The notes below the pieces were generated by a model. That model ran no database searches. It was not told the DNA's origin and saw nothing but the letters and a program-made list of their open reading frames with translations. Shown here piece by piece: positions 16,730 through 24,357 of a DNA stretch of 64,000 nucleotides (the first letter of the stretch is position 1; each line of letters opens with the position of its first letter). The position numbers and the translations under genes were made by a program. The DNA is from PCRC01 sp017848435. GTDB taxonomy: Bacteria; Pseudomonadota; Gammaproteobacteria; Burkholderiales; Burkholderiaceae_C. The stretch lies in NCBI GenBank assembly GCA_965284315.1, contig OZ260072.1:1178001-1242000 (forward strand), written 5' to 3'.

Positions 16730-17966
16730 CGCGCAGGCCCTGCAGCATGCCGTACAGGGCAATCAACGGGAACAGGTAAAACATGTTGCCGCTGTTGTGC
16801 GAGAAAAAGGCCTGCGTCCAGCCAAACCCCACGTAGCTGGCCGACAGCAACACCGCGCAGCTGCGCACGGTCAGCTCGGCCGCATGCGCCTGCTCGCCCA
16901 CACAGTGCGCCATGCGGCGGCGCGTGGGCCAGAAAATCCACAAGGGAATGGCGTAAAACAACACCAGCCCGGTCACCCCCACCAGCCCCCGTTTGGCAAA
17001 CGCGTCCAGCAATTCGTTGTGGGCGTGGGTGAAGTTCAGCAACACCGGTGGGTAAGCCCCGGTTTCCACACGGCGGATCTTTTCCTTCTCATACCCGGCC
17101 TTGCCACCCCAACCCAGCAAGGGCCGGTCGACCCCCATGTCCCACGCCAGCCGCCAGTGCGCCAGGCGCTGCCCGACCGAGGTGTTCGCATCGCCGGCGG
17201 TCTGGTAGGCATGGATTTCGTTGCCCGCTTCCGCGAAGCGCTCCGACAAGGTGGCCTGGAAGGGCCATGCAGCCAACGCCAGCAGGACCACGCCAGCGGC
17301 CATGGCCCCCAGGCTGCGCTTGACGTTGAAGTGATCCCGCACCAGCCACAGGCACAGCGGCAGCACCAGCACCAAGGCCAGCCAGCCGCCCCGCGATTGC
17401 GACAGCAACGAGCCGAGGCATCCCAGCACCGTGGCCGTGGCCGCAACCAGCCGCCAGCGCCATGGCCAGCGCCGCCAGTGGATCAGCGCAATCGCCAGCG
17501 CCATGGTGCCCAACAGCAGGCTGAGGTTGCCGAACTGGATTTCATTGGTGAAGCCATGGGCGCGCTTGCTGGCAAAGGCGGCCATCTGGACAAATGCCAC
17601 CAGGCCACTGGCCGATGCGCCCACCAACACACCCGCGATCCACGCCCGTGGGCTGGGCGGGAAGCCGGCCACGAACCCGACGCAAAGCAGCGCAAAGGTG
17701 TATTTCGCGGGCATCTCGAACGAGCTGACGCGCTGGGTGTCGATGTCCAGGAACCAGAGGAACCCCAGTGCCATGATGGCCCCCATCAGCCACCGGCCGT
17801 GTGTGTCCGACGGCCAGACCGGGTAGCGGCGCCACCCAACCAGGGCGCACAACAGCAGCACCGCTGCACCGTACGAGTACCCGGAAGGCAGGCACAGCGC
17901 GAGCGCCGGCATTGACAGAGCGCCGAGGCTGGCGCCGCGCTGAAGAAAGGTGTCTAGACGGTGCAT
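16692..17966 (-). CDS. O-antigen ligase / polymerase-like (Wzy_C) membrane protein
   Basis: A 424-residue polytopic membrane protein with about 11-12 hydrophobic helices. The Wzy_C region contains LLSQSRGGWLALVLVLPL and, after a large periplasmic loop (GWGGKAGYEKEKIRR... THAHNELLDAFAKRGLVG), the conserved His-rich part typical of WaaL/Wzy enzymes that transfer or polymerise undecaprenyl-linked glycans onto lipid A-core. WaaL and Wzy cannot be separated from sequence alone. ATG 17966 was preferred over 18002, which would add polar residues before the first helix. It overlaps the glycosyltransferase tail-to-tail. Confidence 0.8.
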   Translation of the reverse strand: MHRLDTFLQRGASLGALSMPALALCLPSGYSYGAAVLLLCALVGWRRYPVWPSDTHGRWLMGAIMALGFLWFLDIDTQRVSSFEMPAKYTFALLCVGFVAGFPPSPRAWIAGVLVGASASGLVAFVQMAAFASKRAHGFTNEIQFGNLSLLLGTMALAIALIHWRRWPWRWRLVAATATVLGCLGSLLSQSRGGWLALVLVLPLCLWLVRDHFNVKRSLGAMAAGVVLLALAAWPFQATLSERFAEAGNEIHAYQTAGDANTSVGQRLAHWRLAWDMGVDRPLLGWGGKAGYEKEKIRRVETGAYPPVLLNFTHAHNELLDAFAKRGLVGVTGLVLFYAIPLWIFWPTRRRMAHCVGEQAHAAELTVRSCAVLLSASYVGFGWTQAFFSHNSGNMFYLFPLIALYGMLQGLRVRGQSAQPPERR

Positions 17967-18026
17967 GAGGTCGTGCCGATTGGGCACCGTGCGGTGCCAC
18001 AACAGCGGTGGCCTGAAGCGTTGGCC

Positions 18027-18233
18027 TCAGTGCCCGTGACCAACCACTTCGCCCGCCTTGAGCCGGTACACCGTGCCGCAATAGGGGCACTTGGCTTCGC
18101 CGGTGTGGGCCACGTCCAGGTAGACCTTGGGGTGGCTGTTCCAGAGCTTCATGTCGGCCTTGGGACTGGGGCAGAAGACACCGCCTTGGCCGTTGAGGTC
18201 TTTGGCCAGAAGTTCAATCGGGGCTTTGCTCAT
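18027..18233 (-). CDS. zinc-finger (zf-CHCC) domain protein
   Basis: A 68-residue protein. FCPSPKADM, the KVYLDVAHTGEAKCPYCGTVYRL segment and the spacing Cys21, His43, Cys49, Cys52 fit the zf-CHCC domain also seen in NADH dehydrogenase subunit NDUFS6. The bacterial version has no settled function. Its start lies one base beyond the ilvE stop, so the two are translationally linked; this pairing next to waaF is, from memory, common in Burkholderiales. Confidence 0.88.
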   Translation of the reverse strand: MSKAPIELLAKDLNGQGGVFCPSPKADMKLWNSHPKVYLDVAHTGEAKCPYCGTVYRLKAGEVVGHGH

Positions 18234-18234
18234 G

Positions 18235-19176
18235 TCAGACCTTCGCCAGCCAGTGTGCGTATTTCGGATTGCGGCCGTTGACGATGTCAAAGAACGCGCT
18301 CTGGATTTTCTCGGTGATGGGGCCACGCGAGCCGCTGCCGAGTTCGATGCGGTCGAGTTCGCGGATCGGCGTGACTTCGGCGGCGGTGCCGGTGAAGAAA
18401 GCCTCGTCGCAGATGTAGACCTCGTCGCGGGTGATGCGTTTTTGCACCAGTTCCAGACCCAGGTCCTGGCAGATGTGAAACACCGTGTTGCGGGTGATGC
18501 CGTTGAGCGCACCGGCCGACAAATCCGGCGTGTAGACCACACCGCCCTTGATGACAAACAGGTTCTCACCCGCGCCTTCGCTGACAAAACCGGAGGCGTC
18601 CAGCAGCAGGGCTTCGTCGTAACCGTCGTCCAGCGCTTCCATGTTGGCGAGGATGGAGTTGGTGTAGTTGCTGACCGCCTTGGCCTGCGTCATCGTGATA
18701 TTGACATGGTGGCGGGTGTAGCTGGAAGTCTTGACGCGGATGCCGCGTTTCATGCCGTCTTCGCCCAGGTAGGCGCCCCAGGGCCACGCCGCCACCATCA
18801 GGTGGATGGTGTTGCCTTTGGGGCTGACACCGAGCTTCTGTGAACCGATCCAGGTCAGCGGCCGCAGGTAGCAGCTCTCCAGCTTGTTCTCGCGCACCAC
18901 GGCTTTTTGCGCCGCGTTCACTTCTTCTTTGGTGAACGGAATCTTCATGCGCAAAATTTTGGCGCTGTTGAACAGGCGGTCGGTGTGTTCTTCCAGCCGG
19001 AAGATGGCGGTGCCGTTGACCGTGTTGTAGGCCCGCACGCCCTCAAAGGCGCCGCAGCCGTAGTGCAGGGTGTGGCTCAGCACGTGGATTTTGGCGTCGC
19101 GCCAGTCGACCATCTGGCCGTCCATCCAGATCTTGCCGTCACGGTCGTGCATCGCGGGGGGCAGGGGGGCGCTCAT
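18235..19176 (-). CDS. ilvE: branched-chain amino acid aminotransferase
   Basis: A 313-residue class IV PLP aminotransferase that interconverts Leu/Ile/Val and their 2-oxo acids using glutamate/2-oxoglutarate. LHYGCGAFEGVRAY (residues 38-50) is the family signature, Lys166 in TMTQAKAVSNY is the PLP-binding lysine, and EALLLDASGFVSEGAGENLF holds the phosphate-cup residues. Start ATG 19176 gives MSAPLPPAM, the family-type N-terminus. The zinc-finger gene follows one base after the stop. Confidence 0.96.
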   Translation of the reverse strand: MSAPLPPAMHDRDGKIWMDGQMVDWRDAKIHVLSHTLHYGCGAFEGVRAYNTVNGTAIFRLEEHTDRLFNSAKILRMKIPFTKEEVNAAQKAVVRENKLESCYLRPLTWIGSQKLGVSPKGNTIHLMVAAWPWGAYLGEDGMKRGIRVKTSSYTRHHVNITMTQAKAVSNYTNSILANMEALDDGYDEALLLDASGFVSEGAGENLFVIKGGVVYTPDLSAGALNGITRNTVFHICQDLGLELVQKRITRDEVYICDEAFFTGTAAEVTPIRELDRIELGSGSRGPITEKIQSAFFDIVNGRNPKYAHWLAKV

Positions 19177-19251
19177 GGGAAATCCTCGGGGTTTTGACAG
19201 TGGGGGTGTGCAAGCGCCAGGCAAGGCTGGCTTTGCACACAACAGCGTATT

Positions 19252-19656
19252 TTAATCGGCGGGCCGCACCAGGCTCCAGCGCACCAGCCGGCCCCCCTGG
19301 AAGACGCAGGTCACATGCGAGCCGCCCGCGTCGGTCCAGCGGTAGTGCTCGGGGTCGCTGCCCTCGGGTGTCAGCAACTCGCCCAGAGCGCGCGTCAACG
19401 CCACCACCTTGAGCAGGTTGAACCCCGGCCGGAGCTTGGCATTGAGCATCACCGCGCTGCCCACGTGGCCGATGGGCCGGCCAGCCGCCTGCTTCAGCAC
19501 GTGGGTCATGCGGGTGAAATGCAGCAAGGCCCACATGACCACCCCGGCCAGCCCCAGCACCAGTCCCTGAACACCCCAGGCGGTGTAGCAACCGGCCAGC
19601 ACCAGACAGCCCAACACAGGCACCCACACCCTGCGCGACCGGTTCAGCCACGCCAT
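19252..19656 (-). CDS. small membrane protein of unknown function
   Basis: A 134-residue protein I do not recognise. Two hydrophobic segments (VWVPVLGCLVLAGCYTAWG and LVLGLAGVVMWALLHF, residues about 10-47) are followed by a cytoplasmic-looking domain of about 85 residues (HVLKQAAGRPIGH ... GGRLVRWSLVRPAD). Its ATG shares one base with the waaF stop (TGATG), so it is translationally coupled to that gene. The position between waaF and ilvE suggests an envelope-associated job, but nothing in the sequence names it. Confidence 0.7.
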   Translation of the reverse strand: MAWLNRSRRVWVPVLGCLVLAGCYTAWGVQGLVLGLAGVVMWALLHFTRMTHVLKQAAGRPIGHVGSAVMLNAKLRPGFNLLKVVALTRALGELLTPEGSDPEHYRWTDAGGSHVTCVFQGGRLVRWSLVRPAD

Positions 19657-20624
19657 CACAGAGCCGCCCCGGCACGCTGCGGTGAACGCGGCAGCAACCC
19701 ACCCAACTGCCGGTGCACTGCGGCCACCGTCGGCCACTGCGGCCAGTCGCGCAGCACGTGCACATGGGCGCCGCGTGGCCCCCAACGCGCCGGGTCGGTC
19801 GGCCCCAGCACGCTCACCAGCGGCGTGCCCACGGCGGCGGCCAAATGCCCTGGCCCGGTGTCGTTGGCCACCACGGCCGCCGCCAGCGACAGCACCGCCG
19901 CGTAAACGTCCACCCCCAGGCCCGGCAAAGGCAGCACCTCGGGCCAGCGCTCGGCCAGTTGCTGTTCTTCCCCCGGCCCCGGGCAGGCCACCAGGCAGTG
20001 GCCTTCGGCCTTCAGGCGTGCAACGAGCTCGCCAAAGCCGGGCCACTCCTTGCTTTCGCCGCCAATCGTGCCACTGGAAAACGGGCACACCGCCACAAAA
20101 GCCGGGGCCGCGCCCGCCTGTGCCAATGCCGCCCTGGCACGTGCCAGGGCGTCAGAAGACAACCGTAAAACCGCAGCGGGCTCGGTGGCGCCAACAGGCA
20201 ACAGGGCCGACGCCAGTTGCGCAAAGTGTTCCGCCATGTGCACGCCCGCGTGCGGCACCGGCAATGCGCGCCGCAGCAACAGGGAGCGACCTTCCTTGGC
20301 ATAGCCCACGGCGGGCAAACCGGCGAGCCGGAATTCCAGCGCACTGGACAAGGAGGTGGGGAAACACAGCGCCTCGGCGCGGGTGCCGGCAGGGCCCGCC
20401 GCCGCCAGCCGGCGCAAGAGCGCCACCCGCTGGCCCAGTTTTTTGGGGTACACATGGCACGGCCAGCCGTAACCCGCCAGCAGGCCGGGCATCCAGCCCT
20501 TGCCCACCAGGTGCAGCGTGTACGCCTCGGACAGGCGCAGCAGCGAGGGCAACATCAGCACCACGTCGCCAATCCAGTTGGACAGGCGAACCACGAGAAC
20601 AGGGCGTTGTGGGGAAGGGGGCAT
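19656..20624 (-). CDS. waaF: ADP-heptose:LPS heptosyltransferase (glycosyltransferase family 9)
   Basis: A 322-residue GT-B glycosyltransferase. VVRLSNWIGDVVLMLPSLLRL is the GT9 acceptor-side signature, and the C-terminal half contains VANDTGPGHLAAAVGTPLVSVLGPTDPARWGPRG, the ADP-heptose-binding loop with Asp and His typical of WaaF/WaaC. It adds heptose to the LPS inner core in the cytoplasm. WaaF is preferred over WaaC because of the ilvE-adjacent synteny, not a decisive residue. ATG 20624 gives a start two residues before the first strand. Confidence 0.85.
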   Translation of the reverse strand: MPPSPQRPVLVVRLSNWIGDVVLMLPSLLRLSEAYTLHLVGKGWMPGLLAGYGWPCHVYPKKLGQRVALLRRLAAAGPAGTRAEALCFPTSLSSALEFRLAGLPAVGYAKEGRSLLLRRALPVPHAGVHMAEHFAQLASALLPVGATEPAAVLRLSSDALARARAALAQAGAAPAFVAVCPFSSGTIGGESKEWPGFGELVARLKAEGHCLVACPGPGEEQQLAERWPEVLPLPGLGVDVYAAVLSLAAAVVANDTGPGHLAAAVGTPLVSVLGPTDPARWGPRGAHVHVLRDWPQWPTVAAVHRQLGGLLPRSPQRAGAAL

Positions 20625-20724
20625 GGCGGTAGCGGAAAATAGCCGATAGTCTGACACGCCGGGCCGAAGGATGGGCTGGTGTGTTCGGAATTTTCGCACC
20701 TGCTGCGACCACGGAGCTTTGCCC

Positions 20725-21402
20725 ATGACACACCCTGTTTTCGAGTTCGACGCCGCTGCGGTGGCCCGCCTGCACGACCACTACAACCAGCACCCGGCCT
20801 GGCCGAACGTGGTTGATTTTGCCGAGGCCGAAGCCACCACTTGGGCGCCGGACTTCCGCGCCGCACTGCTGGACAACCACCGCTGCAACGCGCGCCTGTG
20901 GTGCGAGGAAGACCTGGCCCGCCGGCAGCTCGCGCCCGACGCGGACATCGTGGCGAACAAGCGCGCCATTGACGCCTTCAACCAGGCGCGCAACAACGCC
21001 ATCGAACGCATGGACGAGTATTTGCTGCTGACGCTCGGGCTGGTGGACCCAGGGTCGGTCACGCAGGCGCAGGCGGTGAGCCGCGCGCCCACAGGCGCGC
21101 GCCTGAACAGCGAAACGGTGGGCAGCATGGTGGACCGGGTTTCGATCCTGTCGCTGAAGATCAAGGCCATGGCCGAACAAACCCGGCGCACCGATGTGGA
21201 CGACCGGCACCGGGCCGACGCCACCGCCAAGCTGGCGCGGCTGAACGAGCAGCGGCAAGACCTGTGCAACTGCATGCGCCAGCTGATTGCCGACTGCCAG
21301 ACCGGCACCGCCTACTTCAAGATTTACCGCCAGTTCAAGATGTACAACGACCCGAACTACAACCTGGCGTTGGTGAAAGAGCGCGCTGCCGCGCCGCGTT
21401 AA
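20725..21402 (+). CDS. DUF4254-family protein
   Basis: A 225-residue cytosolic helical protein. NHRCNARLWCEEDLARR, IDAFNQARNNAIERMDEYL, the GARLNSETVGSMVDRVSILSLKI stretch, HRADATAKLARLNEQRQDL and the late YFKIYRQFKMYNDPNYN are hallmarks of DUF4254, a family found beside LPS glycosyltransferases in many Gram-negatives. Enzymatic function unknown to me. Divergent from waaF across 100 bases, consistent with an LPS link. It converges with radA: the two stop codons share the palindrome TTAA. Confidence 0.85.
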   Translation: MTHPVFEFDAAAVARLHDHYNQHPAWPNVVDFAEAEATTWAPDFRAALLDNHRCNARLWCEEDLARRQLAPDADIVANKRAIDAFNQARNNAIERMDEYLLLTLGLVDPGSVTQAQAVSRAPTGARLNSETVGSMVDRVSILSLKIKAMAEQTRRTDVDDRHRADATAKLARLNEQRQDLCNCMRQLIADCQTGTAYFKIYRQFKMYNDPNYNLALVKERAAAPR

Positions 21403-22775
21403 AGCAGGCGCCGCACCACCTCCAGCGCCTCTTCGATCCGCTCCACCGGGTGGATCGTGAGGCCCTCGATCTCCTTGCTGCCCCTCTTGGGCGCGTTGGC
21501 TTTGGGCACCACCGCCACGCTGAAACCGAGCTTGGCGGCCTCGCGCAGGCGCTCCTGCCCGCGCGGCGCCGGCCGCACCTCACCGGCCAGACCGACCTCG
21601 CCAAACGCCAGAAAACCCTTGGGCAAGGGCTTGCCGCGCAACGACGACGTGATCGCCAACATCACAGCCAAGTCAGCCGCAGGCTCGCTGATGCGCACGC
21701 CACCCACCGCGTTGACGAACACGTCCTGGTCCATGCAGGCCACGCCGGCATGGCGGTGCAGCACCGCCAGCAGCATCGCCAGCCGGTCGCGGTCCAGCCC
21801 CACGCTGAGGCGGCGCGGGCTGGGGCCACCGCTGTCCACCAGCGCCTGAATTTCCACCAGCATGGGCCGCGTGCCTTCAAGCGTCACCAGCACGCAGCTG
21901 CCTGGCACCGGCTCGGCGTGCTGGCTGAGGAAAATCGCGCTCGGGTTGGTCACGCCTTTCAGGCCGCGCTCGGTCATCGCGAACACGCCAATCTCGTTGA
22001 CCGCCCCAAAGCGGTTCTTGATCGCCCGCACCAGGCGGAAGCTGCTGTGGGTGTCGCCCTCGAAGTACAGCACCGTGTCCACCATGTGCTCCAGCACGCG
22101 CGGGCCGGCCAGCGCACCTTCTTTGGTGACGTGGCCCACCAGCACGATGGCGGTGCCGCTGGCCTTGGCCATGCGCGTCAGGTGCGCTGCGCATTCGCGC
22201 ACCTGCGCCACCGAACCCGGCGCGGAGGTGAGCTGTTCGGAGTACACGGTCTGGATCGAGTCGATGACGGCAATCGCGGGCTGGGTGCTGTCCAGCGTGG
22301 CGAGGATTTTTTCGAGCTGAATTTCGGCCAGCACCTGCACCCGGCTGCCGTCCAGGCCGAGCCGGCGCGCGCGCAACGCCACCTGGGCGCCGCTTTCTTC
22401 ACCCGTCACGTAGAGGGTGTTGAGGTTGGCGCGTTGCAAGGCATCCAGCGCCTGCAACAGCAAGGTGGACTTGCCAATGCCGGGGTCGCCGCCGATCAAA
22501 ATCACCCCGCCTTCCACGATGCCCCCGCCCAGCACCCGGTCCAGTTCTTCCAGGCCAGTGGGCGTGCGTTCGGTGTCGGTGGCGTCGATGTCGGCCAGCG
22601 CCGTCACCGCAGCGGCTTTGGCCAGCGAGGCAAAGCGGTTTTTGGCCGGGGCAGCGCTCTCGGCCACCGACTCGACCAGCGTGTTCCACGCATTGCACTG
22701 CGGGCATTTGCCCAGCCATTTTGGGCTGCTGCCACCACACTCGGTGCAGGTGAACACGGTTTTGTCTTTGGCCAT
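21399..22775 (-). CDS. radA: DNA repair protein RadA
   Basis: A 458-residue RecA-like branch-migration helicase that helps recombination intermediates mature. The N-terminal zinc finger uses Cys10, Cys13, Cys24 and Cys27; the Walker A is GGDPGIGKSTLL; the RadA-specific KNRFG motif follows; the C-terminus is a Lon-protease-like domain (RRLSVGLDRDRLAMLLAVL ... GVRISEPAADLAVMLAI). ATG 22775 directly precedes the zinc finger; the upstream ATG at 22844 adds unrelated residues. Its last four bases overlap the opposing DUF4254 gene. Confidence 0.97.
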   Translation of the reverse strand: MAKDKTVFTCTECGGSSPKWLGKCPQCNAWNTLVESVAESAAPAKNRFASLAKAAAVTALADIDATDTERTPTGLEELDRVLGGGIVEGGVILIGGDPGIGKSTLLLQALDALQRANLNTLYVTGEESGAQVALRARRLGLDGSRVQVLAEIQLEKILATLDSTQPAIAVIDSIQTVYSEQLTSAPGSVAQVRECAAHLTRMAKASGTAIVLVGHVTKEGALAGPRVLEHMVDTVLYFEGDTHSSFRLVRAIKNRFGAVNEIGVFAMTERGLKGVTNPSAIFLSQHAEPVPGSCVLVTLEGTRPMLVEIQALVDSGGPSPRRLSVGLDRDRLAMLLAVLHRHAGVACMDQDVFVNAVGGVRISEPAADLAVMLAITSSLRGKPLPKGFLAFGEVGLAGEVRPAPRGQERLREAAKLGFSVAVVPKANAPKRGSKEIEGLTIHPVERIEEALEVVRRLL

Positions 22776-22896
22776 GGCTTGAATATAGCTGGGGGCCTTG
22801 TTTCCCTCGGGATTAACCCGAAAGCAGTCATTCGGCAGAAGCACTGGCGCGTCAACTCAGGTAAATTCCAGCAAACGCTCCCTGACAACCCGCCCC

Positions 22897-23520
22897 ATGC
22901 TCAAGCTTTACTACGCCGCTGGCACCTGCGCGCTGGCTCCGCACATTGCGCTGGAGGAAGCGGGCGCGGTGTACGACACGGCGCGGCTGGATTTTCGCCA
23001 GAACGACCAGCGCAAGCCCGACTACCTGGCCATCAACCCCAAAGGCCGCGTGCCCTCGCTGGCCACGGCGCAAGGCGTGCTGACCGAAACGCCGGCCATC
23101 CTGGCCTACATCGCGCAGCGCTTCCCGGCAGCCCAGCTGGCGCCTGTGGACGACGCGTTTGCCTTTGCCCAGGTGCAGGCCTTCAACAGCTATCTCAGCA
23201 GTACGCTGCACGTGGCCCATGCCCACCGGCTGCGCGGTCACCGCTGGGCCGACGACCCGGCCGCCATCCAGGCGATGAAACAGAAGGTGCCCGAGTCGGT
23301 GGGCGAGGCCTTCAAACTGCTGGAAGCCACGATGTTCAAGGGCCCATGGGTCATGGGCGAGCGCTACACCGTGTGCGACCCCTACCTGTTCACCGTGGCC
23401 CGCTGGATGGAAGGCGACGGTGTGGACCCGGCGCAGTCTCCCGCGTTGCTGGCGCACCGCCAGCGCATGGCCGAACGCCCGGCGGTGGTGCGGGCGCTGG
23501 CGCAGCAAGCCGCTGAATAA
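22897..23520 (+). CDS. glutathione S-transferase family protein
   Basis: A 207-residue cytosolic protein with a thioredoxin-like N-terminal domain (MLKLYYAAGTCALAPHIALEEAG, then NPKGRVPSLATAQGVLTETPAILAYIA, the cis-Pro and glutathione gamma-Glu-binding motif) and an all-helical C-terminal domain (about residues 85-205). Ser/Cys near residue 10 fits beta-class enzymes (GTCALAPH). The conjugated substrate is unknown. Divergent from radA across about 120 bases. Confidence 0.9.
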   Translation: MLKLYYAAGTCALAPHIALEEAGAVYDTARLDFRQNDQRKPDYLAINPKGRVPSLATAQGVLTETPAILAYIAQRFPAAQLAPVDDAFAFAQVQAFNSYLSSTLHVAHAHRLRGHRWADDPAAIQAMKQKVPESVGEAFKLLEATMFKGPWVMGERYTVCDPYLFTVARWMEGDGVDPAQSPALLAHRQRMAERPAVVRALAQQAAE

Positions 23521-23523
23521 AGC

Positions 23524-24249
23524 TCAGCGGCCATCGGTGTCGCGGGCGTCGTCCAGGCGGAAGGGGTTGAAGTCGGTCTTCCGGTCGAAGTGGTCCACGT
23601 TCTCGGCCCGCTTCAGAAAAGCCACCACGCGGTAGGTGAGTGGCGTGGCCAGCACCTCCCAGGCCGTTTTCAGCGCGTACTGGGCCAGCGCCACCGCCAC
23701 AATGTCTTGCGTGGCCCAGATGCCGTAGAAGGCAATGAAGTAGAACAACGCCGAGTCGATCCACTCGCCCACCACGGTGGAGCCAATCGTGCGGCTCCAC
23801 AGCCAGCGGCCGTTGCTCCAGACCTTCATCTTGGCCAGCACATAGCTGTTGGCAAAACTGCCGCACCAGAACGCCACCATGGACGCCAGCGCGATGCGCC
23901 AGGCGTTGCCGAACACGCCGTCGAGCTGGCCCTGGTAGCTGCGCATGAAGTCGGTGTCGGCCGGCGGCAAACCCACCACCACCGCCGCCATGACCGACGC
24001 AAACGCCAGCGCGCTGAAGCCGGCCCAGACCACGCGGCGGTCGCGCCCGTAGCCATAGACCTCGGTCAGCACGTCGCTGAACAAGTACGAGATCGGGAAA
24101 AACAGCACGCCGGCACCAAAGGTCACGGCGCCCACCAGGGGCAGGGTCAGCGTGGCCTGTTTGGCCGCACCAATGAAGTTGGCGCACAACAGCACGCAGA
24201 CAAAGGCCGCGAGGATGAAGTCGTAGTAGCGGTAGCTGGGGCGACTCAT
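23524..24249 (-). CDS. queuosine precursor transporter (YhhQ/VUT family)
   Basis: A 241-residue inner-membrane protein with about six helices. FGAGVLFFPISYLFSDVLTEVYGYGRDRRVVW is the diagnostic YhhQ segment (DxxTEVYG), and GSTVVGEWIDSALFYFIAFYG with the closing KTAWEVLATPLTYRVVAFLKR confirms it. The E. coli homologue imports the queuosine precursor preQ0/preQ1. The reading frame ends 3 bases beyond the convergent GST stop. ATG 24249 begins directly before the first helix. Confidence 0.9.
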   Translation of the reverse strand: MSRPSYRYYDFILAAFVCVLLCANFIGAAKQATLTLPLVGAVTFGAGVLFFPISYLFSDVLTEVYGYGRDRRVVWAGFSALAFASVMAAVVVGLPPADTDFMRSYQGQLDGVFGNAWRIALASMVAFWCGSFANSYVLAKMKVWSNGRWLWSRTIGSTVVGEWIDSALFYFIAFYGIWATQDIVAVALAQYALKTAWEVLATPLTYRVVAFLKRAENVDHFDRKTDFNPFRLDDARDTDGR

Positions 24250-24298
24250 GCGGTGCAACAGGGAGTGGCTGTCAACCCATTGTAGGCAGCCATCCAAC

Positions 24299-24335
24299 AA
24301 AAAACCGCAGGGCGCGCGGTGTACGCGCCCTGCGG
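24299..24335 (-). terminator. rho-independent terminator after iorB
   Basis: A perfect 12-bp GC-rich stem (24305-24316 with 24324-24335, 7-base loop) directly follows the iorB stop on the minus strand, and the A-run at 24299-24304 supplies the U-tract. It separates iorAB from the queuosine transporter gene on the same strand. Confidence 0.85.
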
Positions 24336-24357
24336 CCAGGCGTCGAGCAGAGGGGTG